Part shown: piece by piece, positions 22,600 through 33,000 of the stretch | Position numbering within the stretch: position 1 is the first letter of the stretch | Layout of the letters: every line of letters starts with the position of its first letter | Source: Prostheceraeus crozeri | Taxonomy: Eukaryota; Platyhelminthes; Polycladida; Euryleptidae | Length of the DNA stretch: 64,000 bases | NCBI GenBank assembly: GCA_907163375.1 | Contig: CAJQUW010015614.1 | Location: forward strand, 186,001 to 250,000 | Direction: 5' to 3' | The notes under the pieces: model-generated | What the model saw: the letters and a program-made list of their open reading frames with translations, nothing else | What the model was told of the DNA's origin: nothing | Databases searched by the model: none | Position numbers and translations under genes: made by a program

Positions 22600-23707
22600 C
22601 TCTTTCACTGCCAAACACGTATATCTCTGTTTTACCATCCATGCCCGCTGCGGCCAAGCACGTAGATCTACGTTTTTGGTAATTTTCTTTTGCGATGCAA
22701 GAGTGACAAAGGAATTCACTCACCACATGATGTAAGTACAACTCATCTGTGTCATCTGCCATGATATTACGATGCTCGTGCAGGATGACTCATTTGTGGT
22801 GATCATCGTCGTTCTGCAAGGATCGAAATGGCATCGTCAAGTAGAGCACGAAGTCGTGCATATTCTGTGGAGGAAATGGCAGAAATAATTGGAAACTCTG
22901 ACAGTGAAGAGGACATCGTGGAAAGTAGTGATGATGATGAAGACCAATCTGATTATAATACAAGTGCCTCCGAAGACGATATGGATGAAGATGAAAAACC
23001 GGAATATGTTCCACATGCAACAAACTGGAGTCCAGCAGGCCGTAGTTCTAACATACACCACTGTTCGGCGACCAATCCTGGTCCACGCGGAGAAGCGGTT
23101 ATGAATGGGTAACAAAGTCCCATGAGGCATTTTCAGTTATTCTTTTCGGATGAGCTGTTGGAAACTGTTGTTCAGCAAACGAATTTGTACGCTGAGCAAT
23201 ACTTTGAAGGTCTTGAAACAACTCTATCTCCACATTCAAGGATGAAACGCTGGAAGGACGTGACAATACCGGAGATGAAAGTGTTCTTTGGACTGACACT
23301 GCTGACAGGGATAACAATATCTGTAAAGTATAGTAAATACTGCTAACAGTATTTTTAACTAGACACAAAGTTGACTGTGTTTCCTATAAAGTACATGTGC
23401 ATGTCAAATATAAATATGTAACTGATTGCATTTTTTGTTTTTGTTGCACCAATTCAGTGTAATTATATAAAATCAATTAAGATTAATTTTTGATTTAAAT
23501 TAATTCAATTAAAAACAATTAAATTTGATTTAACACCCTTTTATTGCCTTTGACAGCAAATACTTTAAATACAATAACATATGACTAGCATTTGTAATGA
23601 TAGAACATGAAAAAACATCATTGAAAATAGGTTTGCCCAGGTGTAAAGATGTGCAAAAACTTGGGCCACAGCAGGATGTCATTGAAAAATCGTGGGCAGT
23701 GAAAGAG
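22600..23707 (+). mobile_element. piggyBac transposon, internally deleted
   Basis: A 1108-bp element between TTAA sites (22596-22599 and 23708-23711) with perfect 13-bp TIRs CTCTTTCACTGCC / GGCAGTGAAAGAG. It encodes the first third of a piggyBac transposase. The catalytic part is gone. Confidence 0.92.
22828..23346 (+). pseudogene. piggyBac (PGBD) transposase N-terminal remnant
   Basis: The frame opens with MASSSRARSRAYSVEEMAEI and runs into a strongly acidic segment (SDSEEDIVESSDDDEDQSD), the usual N-terminus of PGBD transposases. A frameshift and stop near 23110 separate it from a second frame reading LLETVVQQTNLYAEQYF, then MKRWKDVTIPEMKVFFGL and TLLTGI. This is the start of the DDE_Tnp_1_7 domain. 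The sequence stops at 23346, before any catalytic aspartate and the C-terminal zinc-binding region. Confidence 0.88.
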
Positions 23708-23899
23708 TTAATTTTCACCATATATAATTTTTAGTTAGCTTCTCGTCATGTCCATGACGAACTCTCCTTTTAGTTCTTAGATTGTAAAATAAAATTCATT
23801 ACAAGTTTAAATTTATTTCCCTTCCCATCTTAAATTGGTCGGCTAGCCTCTATGTGTATTTTGTTTCCTACTCTATAATGGAGTAGGTTACTCTATGTA

Positions 23900-24050
23900 G
23901 TTAGCATTAATTTATATTCATTCGCTCTTGACTTTAAGTTACCTATTTATTTATTGGATTCTCCACTGGGGTGGTTGTTTAACTTTGGTATCTTCCGTTT
24001 CCTGGATTCTTTGAACTTTTTGACATGTCTTGTTTTTTAATTTAATCATC
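23900..24050 (+). repeat. Dispersed repeat (family K), copy 1
   Basis: About 150 bases (TTAATTTATATTCATTCGCT, then CTTCCGTTTCCTGGATTCTT) match the reverse complement of 44355-44490. Ends are undefined. No coding capacity. Confidence 0.6.
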
Positions 24051-24537
24051 GATTTTCAAATTGAGATTGTGAGTCATAATTTTAGTTTTATTGTAATTAA
24101 TGCTAATGCCATGTATGTAAAATATTTGTAAAATCTTTCCGTTTGATTATTCAAGCCATGTTTGCTTTCACTCAATCCAAATTTCCAAATCAAATACTCT
24201 GATGTAATTAATCAAATGATGAAATGTGATTCTCATGATAAAACAATGAAAGAACATTTTCTAATGTAATTTCAATTAGATTCTTCTTTTGATCTTTATT
24301 GACGAAATTTAGAGGGTCCAATCGGTAAAACTGACTTGCCAAGAATTTTCCACTCGATGGATACCGCTCAATGCAGGTAATATGCAGACTGCTTTTATGT
24401 GCCCATAAAATTGGGACAATACGTTAAATGCTGACATTTTTTTCCAGACCGCCGCAAGATGCTGCGTTTCGCAAAAGTGGAATAATATTCTCTATCAAGA
24501 GATCCTATACAACCACTTAAAATCGTTACTATGTAAT

Positions 24538-24787
24538 ACTCTGTAAACTGTAAATCGCAAATATCCGCTAAAATTAACAGCTAAAATTAGTTTCACGGTT
24601 TCTACAGTCTGAACTGTAAATATCCGTAAAAACAGACGTTTGTTTTATCTGATATGAACAGGTTTTAAGTGTTACGTCATCACTCATCACGTTGTGACGT
24701 CATCATTTCAACAGATATTTACAGATATTTTCTATTAAGTTTAACAGTTATTTTAGCTGTTTTTAACGAAGTATAGTTTACAGTGTA
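24538..24787 (+). mobile_element. CACTGTAAACTG MITE, copy 2
   Basis: Runs from ACTCTGTAAACTGTAAATCG to TATAGTTTACAGTGTA, about 250 bp. Internal words AAATATCCG, TGACGTCATCA and AACAGATATTTAC are shared with 7472-7689. Non-coding. Confidence 0.78.
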
Positions 24788-25234
24788 GCTAAACTAAATA
24801 TGAAATGTTGCTACATTTATGCCCCAATGCAGATTATATCTGATTGCCGTGTGTTAAACTTCCGAAATCACATTCAACGTGTTGTGAGGAACACACTTGT
24901 CCAAACCACTTTCGCTTCATTAGAAACATTTCTTATTCTGAGGAAGTTGCTGTTTAGTATCCTGCACCCAGACAAATAAAACATTAAGAGATAAATAGGT
25001 TATATACAGAGCTATGAGAATGAGTCTGTGTATTGTAATGAGCGATCGACATGTTTAGATAAATATATATTGAAATATACAAACTGATTTTGTCAACTCC
25101 TCATGGCTTTAACCCTAGGACTACCAAGGTAATAGCCAACCTAGAATGACCAAGGTGTGATAAATTTATCGCACCTAGATTTTAAGCTCTTATCTTGCAA
25201 ATACCTCTAAAAGTGATGAAAATTTCATCCCAAC
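24788..25234. other. Sequence with a lone piggyBac-like end
   Basis: At about 25110 the sequence TTAACCCTAGGACTACCAAG resembles the TTAA + CCCTTACCGTACCAAG end of the elements at 16.6 and 17.8 kb, but no opposite end follows. Otherwise nothing is recognised. Confidence 0.4.
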
Positions 25235-25990
25235 CATAGAGTAGGGATATATAAGTAGAGTGTCGACTCAAAAAAGTATCTGTATACAGTGAAAATTTTT
25301 ATATCAAAAGATTCAGTTTTTTGCGGAGATTACGTTCCCGTCGTCCAAAAAATTATTTGAGCAGTTTTAAAAAACTCAAAATTTGCCAATTTATATACTA
25401 CCGAGATGACTCTCCTAAATAAGTAGTATGAAACAAGTTGGATATCAAAAGGAATGAATATTTGCTGGTTATCAAGGGAATTTGATGAATTGTATTATGA
25501 TGAAAGTCTTCATGAAAAAGTCGCGATCTTATTCGTGTTTTCTCGGCTGAAATTTTAAGTTTTTAATTCAATTTTCACCGGCATGATTTCATGATTCACT
25601 AAATTTAAGTTTCATTTCTTGAATCTTCATAATGATGTGGACCCATTGACATCTTTCAAAGTTAATTGAAATCATTGTCTTTGATTATGTGATTTTGCTC
25701 TACCAGTGGTAGGTTGCTTATGATCACGCTTAAGAAAATACTCTTGAGGTTGAGCATGAAGGCAATATAGCAGGTCATCGAGTTCCTTATTTTACAAACA
25801 TTACCTCTCCAAGGCTGTTATGACACAGACGATCTGTAAAATAATATCATTTCCTTCTGCTTTATGCTATCATGATCAGTCAATTCCGTTGTAATTTCTT
25901 CAAAACTGCATAAATGTGTATATCTCACATCTGGAAATAATTCCGACTGCAGCTCATTTGAGTTCATTTAATAAATTCGAAGGTGTATAC

Positions 25991-27205
25991 CAGGAATCTG
26001 GAGCGGGCATGGAAGTGAAGCGGAGTGGTCGATAGTTTATTTGATGAAAGATGGAATACGTTGGAAATCATAAAACAAATTACTACTATTTTTTGCATGT
26101 TGACGTGTGTTTGTTTGATGAAATCCCGAATAATAGCTTGAATGCTATCCAACGCTCTTCGTGAAAGTCTCCTAAAGAGAACATCTCATTATTGGGAAGA
26201 CCCAGAGTTAGTCATGGCTTCGTTGTTAGACCCTCGATTCAAGGACGGATTCGTGACAGACGTGGAAATGCGACGAAAACTGAAAGACAAGGTACTTTCG
26301 GAATTAAATGCGAGAAAGTTAAAGACATCTACGAAAGTGAGCTGTCCAACGTTCAGCGACAAGTCATCTACGTCTTCTTCATCCTTGTTGGATGATCTCC
26401 CTTGTGATTTTGTTCCCAATCCAGTAACATCGGCAAAGGAGGAGCTTGAAATTTACCTGGCGGAAAGAACTATTCCACATACTGACTGCCCAATGAAGTA
26501 TTGGAGGGAAATTTCAAATAATCGGTTAACCCTTCGCAAAGCTGCGGAAGAAGTGATAGGCGTTCCAGCGACTTCAGGTAGCTCTGAAAGAATGTTCTCA
26601 ACCGCAGGATATCTAAGCACATCGCTTAGAAATCGAATTTCGCTTCATCTTCTTGATATGAAGGCTTTTATAAAGCGCAATAATGATATCAGAAACCAAA
26701 TACTGATGAACTGTATGTACTGCTGTAGTTTGTAATTGGTGGCGCTGTTAGTAAAGAATAAAAGTTTGTTATAAATAATTTGTATCTATGTCTATTTTTA
26801 GTGACATAATAACATAAAAGAACTTTGTTTCCTATTCCTAATACTTTTTACTTCTCTTACATTGTCTAGAAGCTAAGTTAAGTAATTACATCATATTATT
26901 TTTTCAAAATTACAAACTTTGGTAATTGCATGGGTATAGGCCTACCAATATGATACGTAGAACGGCTAGCCTCACATAAAACTCAGACCATCGCAATTCG
27001 TAAGCTCACCCATACAATCAATTTATGTTTTAATTAGGTAGTAGGAGAGGGGCCTACAGTATTGAGATGGAGCGGAGCGGAGTGGAGCGGGAAAGGGCCT
27101 TGGAGCGGAGCGAAGTGAGATATGGGGTTTGACGGAGCGGAGAGGAGCGGTTAAAGAGGTGGCATGGAGCGGAGTGGTTAAAAATCGACCGCTTCAGATC
27201 CCTGG
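25991..27205 (+). mobile_element. hAT transposon, internally deleted
   Basis: A 1215-bp element with 16-bp TIRs CAGGAATCTGGAGCGG and CCGCTTCAGATCCCTG (14 of 16 complementary) and an 8-bp target duplication GTGTATAC / GTGTATAT (25983-25990 and 27206-27213). The right sub-terminal region (27068-27176) is packed with GGAGCGGA words and the left with GAAGCGGAGTGG, as expected for hAT transposase binding clusters. It carries the last part of a transposase gene. Confidence 0.93.
26142..26735 (+). pseudogene. hAT transposase C-terminal part with dimerisation domain
   Basis: A 197-codon frame covers the end of a hAT transposase. LVMASLLDPRFKD is the classical block before the C-terminal domain. After a serine-rich linker come ELEIYLAERTIP, CPMKYWREI and VPATSGSSERMFSTAG, the hATC dimerisation motif. 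The BED finger and the RNase-H-like catalytic core are absent, so it cannot be an active transposase. It is open to its stop, so the deletion rather than point decay disabled it. The first Met may simply be internal. Confidence 0.9.
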
Positions 27206-27269
27206 TGTATATACATTGGGGATTTCATAAATGCGGAGTTACCACTGTACCTAGTATACCTACTCTATG

Positions 27270-27701
27270 ATCCCTACTTTGAGAAAATTATGTTGAGACT
27301 TGAATGAAAGCGTAGGGGAGGTGGGGGGCACAACTCGGATGAAAAGTTGAGGGCGTGCAAGGAGGAGTCTCTGAGTTGTTGGACACTTCCGTGACACTCA
27401 ATCTCGTCTCAATTTGAATTTTAAATATTTTGACAAAGTGGTTTAATGTAGGATATCTTATGTGAGGGGCACACTGAGCCACTTTTTCTTATTGCCAAAA
27501 AGTCTAACTTCATTAGACTTTTATGCATCAGATCTACTCTACATGTATAGCTTCAAGTAGTGAATTGTCAAAGTCTTAAACAAAATTCATAGTTTAAGAT
27601 TTCCAATGACAAAAATGATGTCATATGCTTGACATGAAAAGTAGATACTAATTTGAAAGTAAAATGTTCATAGACCATCGGAGTTCTCAGCGCATACGCT
27701 C
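27270..27701. other. Sequence without recognised features
   Basis: No TIRs, domain or RNA motif noticed. Confidence 0.4.
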
Positions 27702-28137
27702 CACTAGGTGACATGCCACGCTCAATTACGCGTAATTCACACGTAATTACACATGACCCTAAACATCCGTGGCTGTGCGTGACATTGCTGCAACATCTGT
27801 CGGCCGTCCTGTTATAAAGACCTTGCGTCTCATGTTTTTGTATGTATCAGAGGCCAAACAATGTGATAGGACCTCAATTTCATGCTGAGGGAAGACAGAA
27901 CATGCTTAGCGGTTCATCTTAGTGGTTCAAGCGGCAACGCAGACAACCGTGGACGACGCGTAAACTATAAACGCTCGCCCGCGCGTGTTCATAGACATTC
28001 CCCATGTTTTAACAGCATCAGATCAAGTGATTTCTGACTCTTAGTGCAGCGCGTATGTACGCGGGTAGAAGAATAGAATGTCTTTAACCACGAATGTTTG
28101 GAGTGCTCCTTTGTTACGCGTGACATGTCACCTAGTG
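27702..28137 (-). mobile_element. CACTAGGTGACATG MITE, copy 2
   Basis: Ends CACTAGGTGACATGCCACGC and GCGTGACATGTCACCTAGTG. The 436-bp body aligns in reverse orientation with 54698-55167 (shared TCAAGTGATTTCTGACTCTT and AAACGCTCGCCCGCGCGT, or their complements). Unusually GC-rich with many CG steps (ACGCGT). Non-coding. Confidence 0.85.
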
Positions 28138-28139
28138 TT

Positions 28140-28628
28140 GCGTATGTTCGTCCTTCCATCACACGCCCTCTCGCATCACCTCTGGTTACTGCTCTGGTGT
28201 TCTCCAAGTTGGACTATAGTAGTTCTGTTTTGTCGGATCACGGGTTCAACGTGTAATTCATGCCAGTGTTTGTCTCGTCTACAATCTCCTTAGAGCAGCT
28301 CGTGTCACACCTGCTCTCAATGAATTGCGATGGCTACCTGCGACTTCACCAGTACATCTTCGGCTTGTGACTCTTCTGTATAAATGCTTTCATGGTTGTG
28401 GTCCGGGTTATCTTTGTGAATTAATCATATCGGTCAATTCCTTGTCCAATCGCTCGCATCTGCGCTCGTCATCAAATCACTAATTGAGATAACAAGATTC
28501 CGCCTAGAAACTGTGGCAAAGAAGCACTTCTCTGCCTCCTCTGCTAAATGTTGGAATAGACTGCCCAGTGAAATTACAGAAGTTAAATCTGTGCGTCTTT
28601 TCAAAAGATCAGCGAGAGACTTTTATGA
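28140..28628 (+). pseudogene. LINE reverse transcriptase C-terminus (decayed)
   Basis: With two or three frameshifts the plus strand reads LVTALVFSKLDYSSSVLS, then TPALNELRWLPATSPVHLRL, LLYKCFHGCGPGYLCELI, then RFRLETVAKKHFSASSAKCW and NRLPSEITEVKSVRLFKRSA, ending FYD and a TGA at 28630. This is the conserved tail of CR1/Jockey-type RT ORFs. It starts right after a MITE and is 5'-truncated. Confidence 0.8.
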
Positions 28629-28639
28629 CTGATCATGTA

Positions 28640-29830
28640 TGCACTGAATTTGTGTTTTCATTTTTTGTGTACAGTGGCCTTGAAGCAATATGTCATAATG
28701 CTATTTTCAAATAAAATCGGAAGCAAATTAAATCAACACTGTAAACTGTGCGATACCAAAGCTACTTACGAAACCGAGGTACAAAACGAGAATACCGAAA
28801 TGTACGAAGCCTCTATTGTTCGTGCTCATACACTACGAAAGCGATTTGTAATTTGCGTGATAAAAGTCCAAGACCGCTGTTCTAGTCCGAACAATAAAAG
28901 TACAGCTGTGCAGATACCGACTAACAGATTGGTCAGTAACGGATTCGAACCGAACACTTTAAAACGCAAAGAGCCTAAAAAATTAAAGATAAATAAAAAA
29001 AAGTCAATTTAACGCTTGACTTTATCAACGACAGTTTCACTCGCAAAATAAACGATATTCAAACTAGATACGACATCCCCGCTAGAATTACCTGTCGACC
29101 AGGAAAGAAGATAAGTACTACAGCGAAAAATAAAATAGAGCATAAAAATAAATGTTCCTGTGAGATCTGTAAATCTATTGGCCCTAAATATAGTTGCAAT
29201 GACAAATACATACTCTATGAATTTAGTTGCAACTTCTGTAATATGAAATACATCGGAGAAAGTTGTCGCCCTTTCAGGCTTAGATATCGCGAGCACGTTA
29301 ATAGTATGAAGAACAAGAGCAGTACAAGTGCACTTAGTGAGCACCACTTAACACAACAAGCCGATAAAGTGATAAAAATTAACGACTTTAGTTGCAAAAA
29401 TCCTGTCTAAATATTGTAAATCAGCGATATCTACTAGAATTACATCAATATTTTTGCAAAATTCTTTCTTCATCTCCCTGAATTATATAATAAGTCCAAA
29501 CATTCGTGAATGATAAAATGTAGGTCCGATATCTCCCCGACATTGCATTGAAGTTCTCTGTTGACATAAAAGTTTCAATAGTCGCTACTTGTAAAACTAA
29601 AAGTAGTAGCATAAATAGAAATTACCTGAATTATGAAAAAATATCTTGGAAAGTCGGCAAAATTCATTGATTACATTCATTCGACACAAAAACGACTTAA
29701 TTTTTCCCACAGGGTAGTCTTATTTAAACGTAGTGACTGACCTGTGCCATTCGCTCTTGAAACTGTCCTGAGAGATGAAACGCGTCGGGTAACGCTATTT
29801 TACTAAGAATAAAGAATCGTCATAAAAAAG
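28640..29830 (+). mobile_element. Penelope-like element, second lineage
   Basis: The region contains the GIY-YIG end of a Penelope-like ORF (next entry) and a trailer to about 29830. In the trailer, at about 29770-29795, CCTGAGAGATGAAACGCGTC resembles a damaged hammerhead core; GAAACGCGTC has the palindromic short stem III and the cleavage triplet. Upstream open sequence (28635-29012) has a CxxC pair (HCKLCDT) but no certain assignment. Confidence 0.6.
29012..29409 (+). pseudogene. Penelope-like GIY-YIG endonuclease domain
   Basis: The frame follows LDFINDSFTRKINDIQTRYD, then CSCEICKSIGPKYSCNDKYI with several cysteines (a zinc-knuckle-like block seen before GIY-YIG in some Penelope lineages), then YEFSCNFCNMKYIGES, RPFRLRYREHVNSM and SALSEHH. 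KYIGES is the YIG half of the motif. It ends at a TAA at 29409. The RT domain is missing or unrecognisable upstream. It is clearly a different lineage from the one at 13.0 kb. Confidence 0.82.
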
Positions 29831-30052
29831 GAAGAGATTGCTTTTTCTGTTTTCCGAGTGGATGATGAAGATAATCCAATAGGAAAACAAATCGTAGTGT
29901 ATGAACACGAAGAATAGTGCTTTCGTACATTTTCTTACTCTCGTTTTGTACTTCGGTTGCACTTTACTGTGAAGATGTAGTATGCATAAATATTAGGTAC
30001 AAACTATCGATTTTTCTCTGTCAAATTTCATGCTGATAAATTTTCCCTTTCA

Positions 30053-30272
30053 GATTCTCTTTCTTTGCTCTTTAGCAGTGATGCTGATTGGAATTGCTGA
30101 ATCCAGTAATTCTTTCCAAGATGCAATCGACACAATGAAAGCTAACGTTGAAAATTGCGTACAAGAATGTGGAGGTGGCGATTCATACAAAGCTGAATGC
30201 GAATCGAAATTACTGAAGCTATTAATGGCTTATGATGCATTAAGGACAAATGTTGTGATCAAAAAGAAATGA
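30053..30272 (+). CDS. Terminal exon of a small secreted cysteine-containing protein
   Basis: A pyrimidine-rich acceptor TTTTCCCTTTCAG ends at 30052. The exon then encodes ILFLCSLAVMLIGIAES, a signal-peptide hydrophobic core with a plausible cleavage after AES, followed by a mature part of about 55 residues with NCVQEC, a GGG turn and a third cysteine in AECESK, ending NVVIKKK at the stop (30270-30272). AATAAA follows at 30369-30374, about 100 bases downstream. The initiator Met may lie in an upstream exon; reading from the in-frame ATG at 30030 is also possible. No known family is recognised. It is one of very few non-transposon coding segments here. Confidence 0.6.
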
Positions 30273-30368
30273 ACCACTTCTTGTTCATCTAATGGAGAAA
30301 AGCAGTGAAGACGGAACGATTCAGAAGGACAGAAAAGACTATATGATTCAGAGTTGAATCAAAGCAGA

Positions 30369-30374
30369 AATAAA
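30369..30374 (+). promoter_or_regulatory. Polyadenylation signal for the secreted-protein gene
   Basis: AATAAA lies about 100 bases after the stop codon at 30272, followed by a T-rich stretch near 30392. Confidence 0.55.
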
Positions 30375-30989
30375 CGCTCTTTAGAAGAACGTCGTTTTTT
30401 AATATTATTTAAAGACTTCATGGTTTTATAGAAATTCATGTGATAGCAAAATGGCTTTTGGGATTGCCATGTTCATACATAGACTCGTTGGTTGGGAGGC
30501 CAACGACACTCACTCTCCATCTTATAGTTCTCCTACCCAAAATGTCAGCATACAGTGAAAATCTTTATATCAAAAGATTCAGTTTTTGCGGAGATTACGC
30601 TCCTGTAGTCTAAGAGACATTTGATCAATTTGTAGCACTAGAAAGACCGTTGGGTCAATTGACCCACCATGTATAACTCCTCTCTTCTTAATTTCTATGT
30701 TTTCTCTCTAACTCCATTACTTTTTCCTGATTTTTTCTATATTTCTAAGATGCATAAGAACTTGAACAAGAAAATAATTTGTATGCTTATCTGTTTTTAT
30801 CAAAAGCTACCCATTGTACACCAAAGACCACTGGGTCAATTGACCCCGCTGATATTTGTCTTCAAATATTATACCGTGATTCTGTTCGATTGATGTGAAA
30901 TAAATGAAATGTGAGTACTATACACATAATTATTTAACAACAAAGTGTTCATATCGTCACTCATATTGTTTGGTAGTCATCATCAAAAG

Positions 30990-31530
30990 TTATCTGTCCT
31001 AAGGCAGGTCTCTCACGACCTTTCGCCACTCTTCTCGATTCTCCGCTCCTCCCTTTAGATGTTCGTAGCTTCTTCCACCCTTGACGTTATCCACCATCTT
31101 GATTCTTTTTCTTCCTCTTCGACGTTTCCCGTCCATTCTTCCTTCCAATGCCAAAAGGAGCAAGCTGTCATGTCGCATGCTGTGACCCAACCATCTCATT
31201 TTTATTCTTTTTATTTCATTCATCAATCTTGGTGTTTCATTTTCTAGCCTTAGGACTTCTTCATTGCTCTTCTTATCAGTCCATTTCACTTTCTCCATTC
31301 TTCTACATACCCACATTTCAAGTGCTTCTAGCCGGGCAACGTCAACTTTTTGCATCGTCCACGTTTCTGATCCATATATCACCACGCTCCACACCAGAGT
31401 CTTGAACAATCTTTTCTTTAGTTCTCACTTCAATCCACCGGTCATTACACTTCTAATCTTTTTAAAGGCAGTTTTGGCCATACCGATCCGTACACGAATA
31501 TCTTTCTCAGAGTAGATATTATATTCATCG
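30990..31530 (-). pseudogene. LINE reverse transcriptase C-terminus
   Basis: The minus-strand frame reads RIGMAKTAFKKI, a stop, then LFKTLVWSVVIYGSETWTMQ, MWVCRRMEKVKWTDKKSNEE, MRWLGHSMRHDSLL, GRRRGRKRIKMVDNVKGG and ENREEWRKVV. This YGSETW...RRM...WTD...GHxxR order is the widespread endonuclease-reverse-transcriptase tail found in many animal LINEs. The open part is 31409-30999. It is 5'-truncated and nested in the piggyBac element. Confidence 0.85.
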
Positions 31531-31587
31531 CTTGCGTATGTTCGGATCTATGTAGGCTGAGAAAGCAACAAATTTCAATTCAGTGAA

Positions 31588-32200
31588 GATGCCTTCTCGA
31601 TTAAGACGTCACACGGCTGTCGCAGTGGCTCAACAACTGCTAGCAAAATTGAATAGGATGAAGAACGCCATCGATGCCTTTCCGATCCTGAATCTGTCGT
31701 CTTGAAATTGAATGAGCCTTGAACCAAAAGTAGTATCTCAGTCACAGTTGATAACTATTTTACTTCCATCTCTTTAGCTAAAAGTCTTCTTCAAAGGAAG
31801 ATTACTTTGTTGGGAACAATTCGCCTGAATAGACGAGAAATCCCCACAGAAGTTGAGCAATATCTTGTTCAAAGGAAAATTACTCTATTGGGAACTATCC
31901 GCCTGAATAGAAGAGAAAAGAATGCCGTCAATACCTCGGACAAGATACTCATATCATACTCCACCAAGTGCGCGTCAGGGAGATGGCCACTTGCTGTCTT
32001 TCACAATTTCTTGGATATACTCGGATCTATTGTGCCTGAATTCCGGGATCCTTGCATGAACATGCAAAGTGCAAAACACAAAATTTTCTGCTGCACATGG
32101 GAAAATTGTTTTACTTCAAATCATATCGATCCGCACGCGGATACCTCATTTCAATCTTCCCACGTTACGCTGACAAGCCCTGTAAAGCGGATCACATGAT
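31588..32200 (+). pseudogene. piggyBac transposase, heavily decayed
   Basis: MPSRLRRHTAVAVAQQLLA at 31588 looks like the PGBD N-terminus, and a frameshift leads to the acidic DEERHRCLSDPES. Further on, LLQRKITLLGTIRLNRREIP is the well-known VGTLRxNRKxIP block. It is followed by a tandem partial duplication of the same block, then LISYSTK and GRWPLAVFHNFLDI, which matches the RRWPxxVFxNxLDL block of the C-terminal half. The central catalytic region is deleted. Confidence 0.8.
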
Positions 32201-33000
32201 CAGCGGACACGATTTGAAATGTGTAAGTCTGATGTGACAAAGGTGTGTCAACCACATGGTGTGGGTGTCCGAAGTTTGTCTGTGGCAAAAGAATTCCGAA
32301 TGACTCATTGAACATTATTTGTTTCAAAAATGTTTCAATGAGAGTTCTTATTACCAATAACAAATTTGCTGTCATACACAAAACAAGACAGAGGACAAAA
32401 CAATATTGCATGTTGAACCTTTTTTTGGTGTGTAAGTACAAACATATAAGTCATAAAGTTTCTTGACATTATTTTACGTTTTCATCAAAAATGGGTCAAT
32501 TGACCCAACGGCATTTAGTGGTAAAAAATATTCGGTCTTTCTAGTGTTAAGAGGATCATAATGTTTGCTAATTATTCTTGTGTTTGTATACTAGCGATTT
32601 GATACCTCTATATGAGTAGCATGAAAATCATTAGACTTCAAAAGGAATGAACATTTGCTAACAGATATCATAATTAAGCAGAAATTAAGCTGATTATCAA
32701 GGAAATTTCATAAACCGCATTATAATGCAAATCTTCATGGAAAAGTTTAGATCTTATTGTGCTTCTTGGCTGAAATTTCAAGATTTTGAAATCAATTTTC
32801 ATCGGCATGCTTTCAAGATTCACAAAATTTATGATTCATTTCTTGAATCTGAATCATGTTGTGAACCTACTTACATATTTTAATGTCAACTATGATCTTT
32901 GTCTTTCATCAATATATTTTGCTCTTTCAGAGGCAGGTAGCTTGCGATATGTTCACGCTTAAACTGAGAACCAAAGTAACATAAACAACAGTGGCGTCTT

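Larger units (their letters stand above)
25235..27269 (+). mobile_element. CATAGAG MITE family, copy 4, split by a hAT element
   Basis: The left TIR CATAGAGTAGGGATATATAA at 25235 and right TIR TACCTACTCTATG ending at 27269 are both present. The MITE is interrupted after GTGTATAC (25990) and resumes at 27206 with GTGTATATACATTGG. All family landmarks are present in order. Confidence 0.88.
30636..32546 (+). mobile_element. piggyBac transposon with perfect TIRs and internal palindromes
   Basis: The ends CACTAGAAAGACCG and CGGTCTTTCTAGTG are exact complements over 14 bases. TTAA follows on the right (32547-32550); the left flank is GTAG (30632-30635), probably a mutated TTAA. The 14-bp palindrome GGGTCAATTGACCC occurs three times: 30652-30665, 30833-30846 and 32493-32506. 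A decayed transposase (31588-32200) and a LINE fragment (30990-31530) lie inside. Confidence 0.85.
30541..33000 (+). mobile_element. CATAGAG MITE family, copy 5, split by a piggyBac element
   Basis: Left block 30541-30631 (CATACAGTGAAAATC, then GGAGATTACGCTCCTG) and right block 32551-33000 (GCTGATTATCAAGGAAATTT onward to GATATGTTCACGCTTAAAC). Both terminal TIRs are lost. The block between is a TTAA-type transposon. Confidence 0.75.
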
